Below, one piece after another: positions 25,184-34,696 of a DNA stretch of 64,000 nt. The number at the start of each line of letters is the position of its first letter. Position 1 is the first letter of the stretch. A program made the translations under genes and the position numbers. Source of the stretch: Mediterraneibacter hominis (GTDB taxonomy: Bacteria; Bacillota; Clostridia; Lachnospirales; Lachnospiraceae); NCBI RefSeq assembly GCF_014287475.1, contig NZ_JACOPF010000001.1, positions 1,116,001-1,180,000 of the forward strand, given 5' to 3'. The notes beneath the pieces were generated by a model. It saw nothing but the letters and a program-made list of their open reading frames with translations, did no database searches and was not told the DNA's origin.

Positions 25184-26118
25184 TCCCCCCACCTCTTTTC
25201 CAGATAGCTGTTCCTCACCCTGGGATCCAGCCATGCGCAGAGCAGATCTGTAAAAAGGTTCACTCCGATCACCACACTTCCCATGAAAATCGTCAATCCC
25301 ATAATCAATGTATAGTCCCTGTTCATAACAGAACTGACAAATTCCCTGCCAAGCCCCGGGATGTTAAAGATACTCTCCACTGCAAAGCTGCCTGTCAGAA
25401 GAAAAGCGGACAGAGGCCCCAGATAATTCAAAACCGGTATCCAGGCGTTTTTCAACACATGGAATACTGCTATCTGCCAGAACCCCATCCCTTTCGCCCT
25501 GGCAAGCACTACATACTCTTTTTTCATTTCTTCTGCAAACGTATTATATATCATCTCCGCCACTACCGCTGTCGGATAGAATGAAAGGGAGAGAACCGGA
25601 AGTACATAATGAGCCGGAGTAAACAATCCCGTCACAGGGAACCATTTTAAAGTCACTCCAAATACAAGCAGAAGCAAAAGCGCTGCCACAAAATTGGGAA
25701 TTCCCGCACCGAGAAGGGTTCCTCCGGACAGCAGAATTCTGACTGTTTTTTTCTTTGACACAGCCCTCCAGACGCCAAGACCTGTTCCCGCCACTGCCGC
25801 CGTTATGACTGCCGCCGCCCCCAGAGATGCCGTCACAGGCGCTGCATTTCCGATAATACTTTCTACGGTGACTCCCTGCTGTTTATAAGAAACTCCAAGT
25901 CTGCCTTTTAAAAGATTTGTCATATATGTCCTGTACTGCTTCACAGGAGAATCCCTAAGTCCGTATTCTTCCTCCATCGCCTCTGTCACAGAGGCGGACA
26001 CGTTTCCGTCCTCAAAAGGACTTCCCGGCATCATTCTGGTCAGAAAAAAGGTCACAGTCACCAGAACAAACAGGGAAATCATTCCCACTGTGATTCTCTT
26101 CATTGTATAGACTGCCAT
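25180..26118 (-). CDS. ABC transporter permease (DppB/OppB family)
   Basis: A 312-residue permease. The first helix begins MAVYTMKRITVGMISLF, followed by the MMPGSPFED loop; the coupling loop is LARAKGMGFWQIAVFHVLKN and the C-terminus has LDPRVRNSYLEKRWGD. Compared with the permease at 76-1032 the sequence is clearly diverged, so the two transporters are not recent duplicates. It starts 9 bp after the cobA-hemD stop, which ties the transporter to the tetrapyrrole operon. Confidence 0.92.
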   Translation of the reverse strand: MAVYTMKRITVGMISLFVLVTVTFFLTRMMPGSPFEDGNVSASVTEAMEEEYGLRDSPVKQYRTYMTNLLKGRLGVSYKQQGVTVESIIGNAAPVTASLGAAAVITAAVAGTGLGVWRAVSKKKTVRILLSGGTLLGAGIPNFVAALLLLLVFGVTLKWFPVTGLFTPAHYVLPVLSLSFYPTAVVAEMIYNTFAEEMKKEYVVLARAKGMGFWQIAVFHVLKNAWIPVLNYLGPLSAFLLTGSFAVESIFNIPGLGREFVSSVMNRDYTLIMGLTIFMGSVVIGVNLFTDLLCAWLDPRVRNSYLEKRWGD

Positions 26119-26127
26119 ATGTACTCC

Positions 26128-27675
26128 TTATCTGATGCCGTACTTTTGCAAAATCAGCTTTTCCATCCCGTCCATAGACGCTTTCAGGGCCACTTCTGTC
26201 TGCATGTGATAGTTTGCCGCTTCTTTTTCTGTCTGTTCACCGATACACAGCGCATGTATCTGTGAGAGGGGAAATCCTTCCATCATCTGGGCAAACCCTC
26301 TTACTGTGGAAGCGCTTGTAAAAGCTACCGCGTCGATCTCTCCTCTTTTTAGCATCTCGGTCAGCTTCTCCTTCCATCTGCTTTCTCCCTCTGTACAAGT
26401 TCGGTACAATGCCACATCCTCCACCCAAATACCGGCTTTATACAGAGGAGGCAGTAGCATAGGAGAGCCTGCCTCTGCTCTTAAAATAGTAATATGACTG
26501 TTCTTATCCGCAGTTTCTGCAAGTATTCTTCCCAGCTCTTCTGCATTATATTTTTCCGGAACTAAATCTGCAAATATTCCTGCTTCTTCCAGCGCCGCCG
26601 CTGTCGCTGAACCAATCGCCGCCACTTTTATGACTGCCGAACCTCCCAGCAGTTTTCGGATGTCTGTTTTTCGTCTGCGCAGTCCGTCAAAGAATACAGA
26701 TACACCAATGGGGCTTGTAAAGACAAGCCATTGCTCGCCGCTTCGCTCTCCCATACGCGCCAGCGCATCTTCCAACCTCGGATTCGGCAGAATTTCCTCT
26801 GTCCGAATCGACGGCATTTCAATTACCTGCGCGCCTAAATCCCGCAGACGCTTAGCCAGACGTGAGCTGTTCTGTCTTGGTCTGGTTGTCAGAAACTGTC
26901 TGCCTCCCAGCTTTCGTTTCACCGTCCAGTCGAAGGATTCAGAAAATGCGCAGACCTCTCCTACTATAATGATAGCCGGTGTCTGTATATCTGCTTCCTT
27001 TGCTTTCTCTTCAATATCCGAAAGAACAGAAATCACCTTTCTTTGTTTTGCTGTTGTCCCATTTTCCACCACTGCCGCCGGAGTGTCTTTTTTCATTCCT
27101 GCTTCCAGAAGCCCTTTTGCAATCCAGCCAAGACGCGCCAACCCCATCAAAAATACAAGTGTGTCTCCCAGACGCGCCAGCGAAGGAAAATCGATCCGGA
27201 TTTCTCCATCTCTTTGTGCATGTCCGGTGATCACATGAAAAGACGAGGCACAGTCCCTATGTGTCACCGGAATTCCGGCATAGGCGGGAACTGCGGTACA
27301 GGAGGTAACTCCAGGTACCACCTCGAATGGAATCTGTTCTTTTGCAAGCAGCTCCACTTCTTCTCCTCCCCGTCCAAACACGAAGGGATCTCCGCCCTTT
27401 AATCGTAGGACTTTCTTTCCTTTTTTTGCCTCCTGTACCAGAATCCGGCTGATCTCTTCCTGCGGCACCGTATGATTTCCGGAGCGTTTTCCTACATGGA
27501 TGAGCTCTTTTTGTTCAGGTATCTGTGTCAGAATCTCTGCACTAATCAAAGCATCATAGACGATCACGTCCGCCTCTTTTATAAGCCGCGCTGTCTTTAC
27601 AGTCAAAAGCTCCCTATCTCCCGGCCCTGCCCCTGCAATCCAGACCTTGCCTGCCTGCTCTCTATATCCAGACAT
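26128..27675 (-). CDS. cobA-hemD: Uroporphyrinogen-III C-methyltransferase / uroporphyrinogen-III synthase fusion
   Basis: A 515-residue bifunctional enzyme common in Clostridia. Residues 1-245 are the SAM-dependent methyltransferase (VWIAGAGPGDRELLT, LRLKGGDPFVFGRGGEE, VPGVTSCTAVPAYAGIPVTH), which turns uroporphyrinogen III into precorrin-2. Residues 255-515 are HemD, which closes hydroxymethylbilane to uroporphyrinogen III (RPRQNSSRLAKRLRDLGAQV, WLVFTSPIGVSVFF, AVAFTSASTVRGF). The order hemC then cobA-hemD matches the pathway. In many Clostridia hemB and hemL follow; here the ABC transporter does. Confidence 0.94.
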   Translation of the reverse strand: MSGYREQAGKVWIAGAGPGDRELLTVKTARLIKEADVIVYDALISAEILTQIPEQKELIHVGKRSGNHTVPQEEISRILVQEAKKGKKVLRLKGGDPFVFGRGGEEVELLAKEQIPFEVVPGVTSCTAVPAYAGIPVTHRDCASSFHVITGHAQRDGEIRIDFPSLARLGDTLVFLMGLARLGWIAKGLLEAGMKKDTPAAVVENGTTAKQRKVISVLSDIEEKAKEADIQTPAIIIVGEVCAFSESFDWTVKRKLGGRQFLTTRPRQNSSRLAKRLRDLGAQVIEMPSIRTEEILPNPRLEDALARMGERSGEQWLVFTSPIGVSVFFDGLRRRKTDIRKLLGGSAVIKVAAIGSATAAALEEAGIFADLVPEKYNAEELGRILAETADKNSHITILRAEAGSPMLLPPLYKAGIWVEDVALYRTCTEGESRWKEKLTEMLKRGEIDAVAFTSASTVRGFAQMMEGFPLSQIHALCIGEQTEKEAANYHMQTEVALKASMDGMEKLILQKYGIR

Positions 27676-27678
27676 CCT

Positions 27679-28569
27679 TTACGCCTCCTCTTTCATCTTT
27701 ATGGCGAGATATTCTCCTAATGCCTCCGCCTCTTCTGCCTCTCCGACAATGGTATCTACTATATACTGCTGCGCGCCTTCCTCATAATAAAGTCCTCTTA
27801 GCTTTAATGTAGTTCCTTTTATCTGTGCATACGCTGCCACAGGAGAAGTACAGCCTCCGTCCAGCGCTTTCACAAATGCACGTTCCGCCAGTGCTGCCGT
27901 TCTTGCTTCTGGATCGTCCAGTCCTTCCAGATACGGCCAGACCTCCCCCCTTCTTCCCTGCACAGCCAAAATTCCCTGTCCTGCTGCCGGGATCACTTCA
28001 TCCACCTCAAAATATCTCTCAATGATTCCATGCATTCCCAGCCGGTGCAGTCCTGCTGCCGCGAGCACAGTTGCACTGTATTCCTCCTGCTCCAGCTTTG
28101 AAAGACGGGTCTGTACATTCCCTCGGATTCCATGAAAGACACAATTCGGGTACAGTTTTTTCAGCTGGAGGGAGCGCCTTCTGCTGGAGGTACCGATCAC
28201 CGCGCCTGTTTTTCTTGCCTCTTCCTCTGTTTTCCCCGGCCTTACGATCAGCACATCCCGCGGATCCTCCCGCTTCGAATACGCGAGAATAGGAAGGCGC
28301 TCGTCTGTCTCCATAGGCATATCCTTTAGGCTATGTACCGAAATATCAATCTCCCCGTTTAACAGCGCTCTGTCCAATTCTTTGACAAACAATCCCTTTC
28401 CTCCGATTGTTTCCAGGCTCCTGTCTAAGATTTTATCTCCGGTTGTTTTCATTGTGATAATCTCTGCTTTCACCTGTGGATGTAAGCGCTCTATCTGCCT
28501 TTTTACAATTTCTGCCTGCATCACTGCAAGCCTGCTCTGCCTGCTGCCAATTCGAATTACCGGTGACAT
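27679..28569 (-). CDS. hemC: Hydroxymethylbilane synthase (porphobilinogen deaminase)
   Basis: A 296-residue enzyme that joins four porphobilinogen units. The N-terminus [18 protein letters not shown], the active-site Asp region [11 protein letters not shown], the Arg cluster [16 protein letters not shown] and the dipyrromethane cofactor Cys in [14 protein letters not shown] are all intact. It overlaps the end of cbiP by 13 bp and is 3 bp from cobA-hemD. It is the earliest tetrapyrrole step encoded here; hemA, hemL and hemB are absent from the window. Confidence 0.95.
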   Translation of the reverse strand: MSPVIRIGSRQSRLAVMQAEIVKRQIERLHPQVKAEIITMKTTGDKILDRSLETIGGKGLFVKELDRALLNGEIDISVHSLKDMPMETDERLPILAYSKREDPRDVLIVRPGKTEEEARKTGAVIGTSSRRRSLQLKKLYPNCVFHGIRGNVQTRLSKLEQEEYSATVLAAAGLHRLGMHGIIERYFEVDEVIPAAGQGILAVQGRRGEVWPYLEGLDDPEARTAALAERAFVKALDGGCTSPVAAYAQIKGTTLKLRGLYYEEGAQQYIVDTIVGEAEEAEALGEYLAIKMKEEA

Positions 28570-30071
28570 GACATATCCTTTCCTTTCTCTATCATTTCAT
28601 ATATCGCACCCATATCCAGATCCTTCCGAATAATCTCTGCCAAAAGATCATACTGCTTCTCTTTATACTCCCTGCGATCTACCGCATGGACACTGTCCGG
28701 ACTGTATCCCTTCTTTGTCAGCAGACAGGACACAAATCTGCCGCAGACATCTGCACTGTCAAAAATCCCGTGTATATAACAGCCATACACATTGCCCGCC
28801 TGGGTGCCGTCCGCGTTTGCAGGCTCCGCAAGCATAAGGAGGGGGTGTCCCCCTTCTTCTAAGACGGTTCTTCCCATATGGATTTCATAGCCTTCCAGGA
28901 AGGCCCCCTCCAGCCCTTTTAAGGCACCTGACATGGGAAGAAATGTTCCCTGTACCTGGGTTCGCGTCTTTTCCTTTTCAAACACCGTGTGCATAGGAAG
29001 CAGATCCATTCCTTTGACGGTTCCTTTTTTTTCTATCCCCTCCGGATCGGATATCTGGCTTCCTAACATCTGGTATCCGCCGCAGATACCGAAAACCACA
29101 CCCCCTTTTTTTACGTACTGTAGGATCTTTGCCTCCATCCCACTTTGGCGCAGCCAGAGCAGATCCTCTATCGTATTTTTGCTTCCCGGCAGAAGTACGG
29201 CGTCTGGATTTTTCAGTTCCTTCGGATCTGTTACATACCGGACAGACACCTCCTCCATACACTCTAAAGGCGCAAAATCCGTAAAGTTTGAAATCCGCGG
29301 CACACGCACAACCACAAGATCGATAAGCCCCGCCTTTTCTTTCTTTTCAAACCGGCTTGTGAGACTGTCCTCCTCATCAATATCCAGATGAAAATAAGGA
29401 ATCACTCCGCGCACCGGAATTTGAATCCGTTCCTCCAGCATGGAAAGTCCTGGTTTCAAGATCTCCTTATCTCCGCGGAATTTGTTGATAACGATTCCCT
29501 TCACCCTTTTTCTCTCCTGCTCCTCAAGCAGTGCAATCGTCCCTACAATCTGGGCGAAAACACCGCCTCTGTCTATATCTCCCACAAGCAGAACAGGCGC
29601 GTCAATCATCTCTGCCAGGCCCATATTCACAATATCTCCGCTTTTTAAGTTTATTTCGGCGGGGCTTCCTGCTCCTTCTACGACAATCACATCAAACGCT
29701 TTTGCAAGCTGGCTGTACGCTTCCATAATATAAGGGATGAATTCTTTTTTCCTGCGGTAATATTCTGCGGCTGCCATCACCCCTTTTACTCTGCCGTTTA
29801 AAATCACCTGAGAGCCTGTGTCATTCGTAGGTTTTAAAAGGATCGGGTTCATCGCCGCCAAAGGAGAAATGCCTGCCGCTTCCGCCTGCATCACCTGTGC
29901 CCGCCCCATCTCCAGCCCTTCCTCTGTAATAAAAGAATTCAACGCCATATTCTGAGATTTAAAAGGCGCCACCTTGTAGCCATCCTGCATAAGCACTCTG
30001 CATAAGCCTCCCGCGAGAATACTCTTTCCCACATTCGACATTGTCCCCTGTATCATAATCGGTTTCGCCAT
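28557..30071 (-). CDS. cbiP: Adenosylcobyric acid synthase (glutamine-hydrolysing)
   Basis: A 504-residue enzyme (CobQ/CbiP) that amidates carboxylates b, d, e and g of adenosylcobyrinic diamide. The N-terminal ATP-dependent domain begins with the modified P-loop [18 protein letters not shown]; the glutaminase domain has the nucleophile Cys in [14 protein letters not shown] and the catalytic His in GCYIHGIFD. Length is normal. It overlaps cobD by 19 bp at its start and hemC by 13 bp at its end. Confidence 0.95.
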   Translation of the reverse strand: MAKPIMIQGTMSNVGKSILAGGLCRVLMQDGYKVAPFKSQNMALNSFITEEGLEMGRAQVMQAEAAGISPLAAMNPILLKPTNDTGSQVILNGRVKGVMAAAEYYRRKKEFIPYIMEAYSQLAKAFDVIVVEGAGSPAEINLKSGDIVNMGLAEMIDAPVLLVGDIDRGGVFAQIVGTIALLEEQERKRVKGIVINKFRGDKEILKPGLSMLEERIQIPVRGVIPYFHLDIDEEDSLTSRFEKKEKAGLIDLVVVRVPRISNFTDFAPLECMEEVSVRYVTDPKELKNPDAVLLPGSKNTIEDLLWLRQSGMEAKILQYVKKGGVVFGICGGYQMLGSQISDPEGIEKKGTVKGMDLLPMHTVFEKEKTRTQVQGTFLPMSGALKGLEGAFLEGYEIHMGRTVLEEGGHPLLMLAEPANADGTQAGNVYGCYIHGIFDSADVCGRFVSCLLTKKGYSPDSVHAVDRREYKEKQYDLLAEIIRKDLDMGAIYEMIEKGKDMSCHR

Positions 30072-31129
30072 GTTTCTGTTTCCTCCTGCCCTTTTTGGTA
30101 GATTTTCTTAAGCGCTGCCAAAAGTCTTTTATTTTCCTCATGCTGTTTGACGGCAATCCGGTAATATCCTTTCTCCAATCCCCGATAATTCTGACAGTCG
30201 CGTATCAAAATACTCTCCTCCTGAAGTAAAGAAAACAAATCATAGGGACTAAACAGCAGCATATAATTTGCCGCAGACGGAATGTATTCTATCCCTGCTT
30301 TTTCTAATTCCAGCTCCATCCAGTTTCTTTCCTGCTCTATAAAGGATCGCATTTTTACAGTGCGCTTCTTTTCCTTCAATGCGGCCACTCCCGCTGCCTG
30401 CGCAAGTACAGAAATATTCCAGGGCTGCATTCCTTCTTTCATTTTCTCCAGCAATGCCTTGTCTTTCGAAATTCCATATCCAAGCCGCAGTCCCGGAATC
30501 CCATATGTTTTTGTAAACGCCCCCAGCACAAACAGCATGCGGGAGTCTTCCTGACACAGTTTTTTCACGCTCTCCTCTGTCTTAGAATGAAATTCCATAA
30601 AGCAGGCGTCTAATACAAGCCGGATATGCAGACGCTCACAGGCGTCAAGTATCTGCCCAAGCAGCGTTTCTTCTATCGCCCTGCCGGCAGGATTCGATGG
30701 AGAACACAGAAATAGAATGTCCGTCTTGTCATCCAGCCTGTCCAAGAGCGCTTCTGTCACGTCAAAATGCTGCTCCTTCTTTAAACCGAAATAGGTAATC
30801 TCACATCCTACATTGTGAAGCGCACGTTCATACTCTCCAAAGGACGGAACCGGCAGCAGCGCTTTTTTTGGCCTCTCTGCCTGTACCAAAGAGAAGATAA
30901 GCTCCGCGGCGCCGTTTCCAAATATAAACCAGGAGACCGGCATTTCTTTTTCCTCTGCTAATGCCCTCAGAAGCTTCCGGCAGCGGCTGTCCGGATATTT
31001 CGCAATCTCCGGCACTGCTCTTTGCACTGCACGAAGCACCTCTTCGCCCGGTCCAAACGGATTGATATTGATCGAAAAGTCCAGCATATTCTCATATGTG
31101 TAAATATCTCCTCCATGCAAATATTCCAT
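30053..31129 (-). CDS. cobD: Threonine-phosphate decarboxylase-like aminotransferase (CobD)
   Basis: A 358-residue fold-type I PLP enzyme. In this setting it should make (R)-1-amino-2-propanol phosphate, the aminopropanol linker of the nucleotide loop. [31 protein letters not shown] and the PLP lysine region [18 protein letters not shown] are typical of CobD rather than HisC. The threonine kinase gene pduX is not seen in the window. It lies between cbiB and cbiP, its functional partners. Confidence 0.92.
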   Translation of the reverse strand: MEYLHGGDIYTYENMLDFSININPFGPGEEVLRAVQRAVPEIAKYPDSRCRKLLRALAEEKEMPVSWFIFGNGAAELIFSLVQAERPKKALLPVPSFGEYERALHNVGCEITYFGLKKEQHFDVTEALLDRLDDKTDILFLCSPSNPAGRAIEETLLGQILDACERLHIRLVLDACFMEFHSKTEESVKKLCQEDSRMLFVLGAFTKTYGIPGLRLGYGISKDKALLEKMKEGMQPWNISVLAQAAGVAALKEKKRTVKMRSFIEQERNWMELELEKAGIEYIPSAANYMLLFSPYDLFSLLQEESILIRDCQNYRGLEKGYYRIAVKQHEENKRLLAALKKIYQKGQEETETWRNRL

Positions 31130-31154
31130 CCTTCTTCCTCCTTTTTTGCTGCTT

Positions 31155-32141
31155 TCACCAAAAGAAAAACAGTACGCATGCCTTTGCCGCCCCCAGAAGC
31201 AAAAGAGACAGAATTGCCGTCATATACATTAGTTTCCCCACTCGGTTGATGTCCTCCGGCTCCGGCTTACGGAAAGCCGTACCGATCGTCTCTTTGTGAA
31301 CCAATTTTCCGAAATAATACGCATCTCCTGCAAGCTCTATGTCAAGCGCTCCCGCGCATACAGCCTCTGTCTGTCCCGCATTGGGACTCGCATGCTTTTT
31401 TCTGTCTTTTTTGTACACCGCGCACGCATTCCTACCATCCATTTTCAGCAGAAAAGCAGCGACAATCATAAGCCCTGCACTGATACGTGCCGGCAAAAAA
31501 TTCATCACATCATCCAGACGCGCCGGAATCCTTCCCAGATACAAATAGGTTTCATTTTTATATCCTACCATCGAATCCATTGTATTGACTGCTTTATAAA
31601 AGAATCCGAATGGGACGCCTCCAAGCAGCAGATAAAACAGAGGCGCCACTTCTCCGTCTGATGTGTTCTCCGCAACAGTCTCCACCGCCGCCTTTATGAC
31701 GCCTTTCTCATCTAAATTCTCTGTGTCTCTTCCTACAATCATAGAAACTGCTTTTTTCGCCTCTGGCAGATTTTCTTCCTGTAACCTTTCATATACTTTT
31801 CTGCTCTCCTTTCGAAGTGACGTTGCTGCCAGAAGCTGCCAGCACCAAAATGTTTCCAGTCCAAACCGTAAAAAAGGATGTATTTTCCCTGCCAGAATCA
31901 GCAGTAACAATGGAACTGCCGTACTTACTGTCACAACACATACCCACAGCAGGGCTCCCCCAAGGAGCAAGGCCCTTTTTTGTTTTTTCTCCCCTTCATG
32001 TCGGCTGCAAAAACACAAAACGCGCTTCTCCAGAAAAGAAATCCACATTCCGATCAGGCGTACCGGATGATAAAGCCACGCCGGATCTCCGAATCGTAAA
32101 TCCAATATAAACCCTGCCACACATGCTGCCAGTGAAACCAT
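31155..32141 (-). CDS. cbiB: Adenosylcobinamide-phosphate synthase
   Basis: A 328-residue integral membrane protein that attaches aminopropanol (phosphate) to adenosylcobyric acid. Conserved stretches are DLRFGDPAWLYHPVRLIGMW, IVGRDTENLDE and ETVAENTSDGEVAPLFYLLLGG, followed by AVNTMDSMVGYKNETYLYLG. Length fits the family (~320). It lies 25 bp upstream of cobD. Confidence 0.94.
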   Translation of the reverse strand: MVSLAACVAGFILDLRFGDPAWLYHPVRLIGMWISFLEKRVLCFCSRHEGEKKQKRALLLGGALLWVCVVTVSTAVPLLLLILAGKIHPFLRFGLETFWCWQLLAATSLRKESRKVYERLQEENLPEAKKAVSMIVGRDTENLDEKGVIKAAVETVAENTSDGEVAPLFYLLLGGVPFGFFYKAVNTMDSMVGYKNETYLYLGRIPARLDDVMNFLPARISAGLMIVAAFLLKMDGRNACAVYKKDRKKHASPNAGQTEAVCAGALDIELAGDAYYFGKLVHKETIGTAFRKPEPEDINRVGKLMYMTAILSLLLLGAAKACVLFFFW

Positions 32142-32180
32142 CTGTTATGCTTTCCTTTCCTTCTTAAATTTGTCTCTTTT

Positions 32181-32822
32181 TTATGCTCCGTACATCTGCT
32201 TTAACGGTTCTATCTCATACAGACATCTCTTTCCTGCCTCAAACTTTTCCTCCTGCAGAACAGCTTGAAATCCCTGTCCGTTCGCCGCCTGCCATTCATA
32301 AAATCCGCGGTGCTTTTTATCCAGAGCAGAGAGAATTGCCATAATCGTACCGCCATGTACAACAAATGCGGCTGTAGCTTCTGCCTGACATGCTTTTTCT
32401 CCGGCAGTCCCCTTTTCCTTTTGCAGATACTCTATACATTTTCTAAATCCTGCCACACATCTTTCGCAAAACTCCTCCTGTGATTCTCCGTCCGGAAAAG
32501 GAAGTGTACCGCCTGATTCCATCCATTGGATATAGCGGGAGTCTTCTTTTAACTCTTCATAGGTTCTGCCTTCAAATTCTCCGAAATCACATTCCCTTAG
32601 CAATTCCTGTGTCCAGATTTTTTTCTTCGGATATAAAAGCTTTGCCGTCTGCACGCATCGCTTCATAGGACTCGCCACTACCTGCCTTACGTCTGGATAA
32701 TGAAACGGCTCTCTTAAGTATGTCTTTCGCGCCTGTTTCGTAATCGCTTCATCGGTTCTGCCGATATACTGTCTCTTTTCATTTCCCGCCGTAGAAAAAT
32801 GCCGGATAAAAATAAGTTTCAT
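32181..32822 (-). CDS. cobC: Histidine phosphatase family protein (CobC-like)
   Basis: A 213-residue phosphoglycerate-mutase-fold phosphatase. In cobalamin clusters such proteins remove the 5'-phosphate from alpha-ribazole phosphate or cobalamin phosphate. The start at 32822 (MKLIFIRHFSTAGN) has AGGAGG upstream and overlaps the cobS stop in ATGA. The usual RHG motif reads RHF here, with the catalytic His kept; the second His is in FVVHGGTIMAIL. Function is assigned mainly by context between cobS and cbiB. Confidence 0.85.
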   Translation of the reverse strand: MKLIFIRHFSTAGNEKRQYIGRTDEAITKQARKTYLREPFHYPDVRQVVASPMKRCVQTAKLLYPKKKIWTQELLRECDFGEFEGRTYEELKEDSRYIQWMESGGTLPFPDGESQEEFCERCVAGFRKCIEYLQKEKGTAGEKACQAEATAAFVVHGGTIMAILSALDKKHRGFYEWQAANGQGFQAVLQEEKFEAGKRCLYEIEPLKQMYGA

Positions 32823-33583
32823 ATTCCGCCTCCTGCCAGTACAATACCTGTCGCCATACATACTTCACACAGACTTAGGAAGTATCCGGCGAGATCGCCA
32901 GTGATTCCGCCAAACTTCTTCTTACTCATCCAACCATAGTAGAGGAATGTTCCGCCCGCGCAAAGCGCCGCCATCCCTCCGGTCTTTCCATCCAGCCAGA
33001 TAAGTAACAAAAGCGCTGCCGCAGCCCAGAGAAGCATCACAATACGGACATTCTTTTTCTGTGCTTTATCCTGAAAAGTCCTAAGAAGCCCGCTGTCCTT
33101 TGCGGCAGGGAAGGTCACTACAGAAAATCCGCTCAAGGCGCGGGACAGAACAAACATACAAGATAAGGAGGGAAGCATTTCTATTTTCACTTCACTGTAC
33201 ACCGCCACACTCCACAACAGATAACAGCCTATTCCTAAAATGGCAAATGCTCCTGTATGGGGATCCTTTAAAATAGAGAGTTTTTTCTCCCTGTCGCCAT
33301 AAGAGGAAAGGGCATCTGTCGTATCCATAAATCCATCCAAATGAATCCCTCCGCTTATCAATATTGGAACAAGCGTAAGCGCCGCCCCTAAAAATACCGA
33401 ACCGCAGGAGGTAAAACGAAGCAGAAAAAAGCCTGCCAGGTATACACATCCTCCTGTCACAACGCCTACGACTGGGAAAAAACACATCGCATACTTCATA
33501 TTTTTTTCATTCCACTCTGCCCGCGGCACTGGAATTTTAGAATACATAGATAAGGCAATCAAAAACGCCTGCATAAGCCTCAT
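32819..33583 (-). CDS. cobS: Adenosylcobinamide-GDP ribazoletransferase (cobalamin synthase)
   Basis: A 254-residue multi-helix membrane enzyme joining adenosylcobinamide-GDP and alpha-ribazole. The motifs are FLIALSMYSKIPVPRAEWNE, GGIHLDGFMDTTDAL (the Asp-rich catalytic motif) and SILKDPHTGAFAILGI. Length is normal. It lies 14 bp downstream of cobT and overlaps cobC by 4 bp. Confidence 0.94.
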   Translation of the reverse strand: MRLMQAFLIALSMYSKIPVPRAEWNEKNMKYAMCFFPVVGVVTGGCVYLAGFFLLRFTSCGSVFLGAALTLVPILISGGIHLDGFMDTTDALSSYGDREKKLSILKDPHTGAFAILGIGCYLLWSVAVYSEVKIEMLPSLSCMFVLSRALSGFSVVTFPAAKDSGLLRTFQDKAQKKNVRIVMLLWAAAALLLLIWLDGKTGGMAALCAGGTFLYYGWMSKKKFGGITGDLAGYFLSLCEVCMATGIVLAGGGI

Positions 33584-33597
33584 TGGATTCTCCTCTT

Positions 33598-34692
33598 TTA
33601 TAATACTTCATACGCTTCTACATGGATTTCCTCAAACGTGCTCATCTCGCGGTATACAGACAATCCCATGTCTATAAGGGGCATAACTGCCACTGCCCCG
33701 CTTCCCTCTCCCAGACACATATCACAGGTCAGGAATGGTTCTAACTGTAACGCATCTAAAAGCTTTCGTCCTCCCGGCTCCTTCGACACATGGGACGGCA
33801 GTATGTAACCCGCTACAGACGGAGACAGCCGAACCGCGCACAGTGCGGCGGCGGCAGAGATAAACCCATCCAACACAACGGGAATATGATAGATCGCGCC
33901 TCCTAAAAACGCTCCGGTAAGTCCCGCGAGATCCAGACCGCCTACTTTGGACAGTACATCCAGCACATTCTCCCGATTTGGCCGGTGCTTCTCTATCGCC
34001 CGGCGTATCACTTCTATTTTTCTTTCCAGACCGGCGCTGCTCAATCCTGCTCCCTTTCCCGTCACTGCTTCTACATCTTCTCCTAACAGAACACAGGCAA
34101 CCGCACTGCTGGTCGTTGTATTTCCAATCCCCATCTCTCCGGTTGCAAGAATCTCATATCCCTCTTCTTTTTTCTCCTTCACGAGCCTGATTCCCGTCAG
34201 AATTGCCTTAAGCGTCTGTGCTTCTGTCATCGCTGTTTCCTCTAAAAGATCTCTTGTTCCATACGCAACTTTGTATTCTTTCTTCGTCACAGCCTCTACG
34301 TCCCTGACCATCCCGATGTCAATCGGGAAAAGATCCACGCCGGCGCGCTCTGCCATCATGCAGACACTCGCCGCACGCCTGGTAAAGTTCTCCGCCACGA
34401 TTGCCGTTACCTCCTGACCAGTCTGGGTCACGCCTTCCTTTACCACACCGTTATCGGCACAGAAAATCAAAAGTCCTTTTTTCTTCAAGGTATACTCTGC
34501 CGTCCTTTTTATCCCCGCGATGTCGATCACCGCCTGCTCTAACTTTCCCAGACTAAACAAAGGTTTCCCCACTGTCCTCCAACGCTTCCTGGCCGCTTCT
34601 TTGCTCACTTCATCTACGGGGACAATCTGGCTTAACAATGCCTCTAAACACGCTTTTTTCCTGTCCGTTTCTCTTATTCGACCGTCTTTCAT
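33598..34692 (-). CDS. cobT: Nicotinate-nucleotide:dimethylbenzimidazole phosphoribosyltransferase
   Basis: A 364-residue enzyme that activates the lower-ligand base to its alpha-ribotide. LIFCADNGVVKEGVTQTG, TGEMGIGNTTTSSAVACVLL and the C-terminal LGEGSGAVAVMPLIDMGL (catalytic Glu region) are intact. No bluB or bza genes for making 5,6-dimethylbenzimidazole are in the window, so the base may be imported, made elsewhere, or a different one. It lies between cbiA and cobS with short spacing. Confidence 0.95.
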   Translation of the reverse strand: MKDGRIRETDRKKACLEALLSQIVPVDEVSKEAARKRWRTVGKPLFSLGKLEQAVIDIAGIKRTAEYTLKKKGLLIFCADNGVVKEGVTQTGQEVTAIVAENFTRRAASVCMMAERAGVDLFPIDIGMVRDVEAVTKKEYKVAYGTRDLLEETAMTEAQTLKAILTGIRLVKEKKEEGYEILATGEMGIGNTTTSSAVACVLLGEDVEAVTGKGAGLSSAGLERKIEVIRRAIEKHRPNRENVLDVLSKVGGLDLAGLTGAFLGGAIYHIPVVLDGFISAAAALCAVRLSPSVAGYILPSHVSKEPGGRKLLDALQLEPFLTCDMCLGEGSGAVAVMPLIDMGLSVYREMSTFEEIHVEAYEVL

Positions 34693-34696
34693 CTGC

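Noticed and set aside
26630..27238. 202-codon plus-strand ORF opposite cobA-hemD
   Set aside because: Complement of a well-supported fusion gene; no start signal or recognisable motif.
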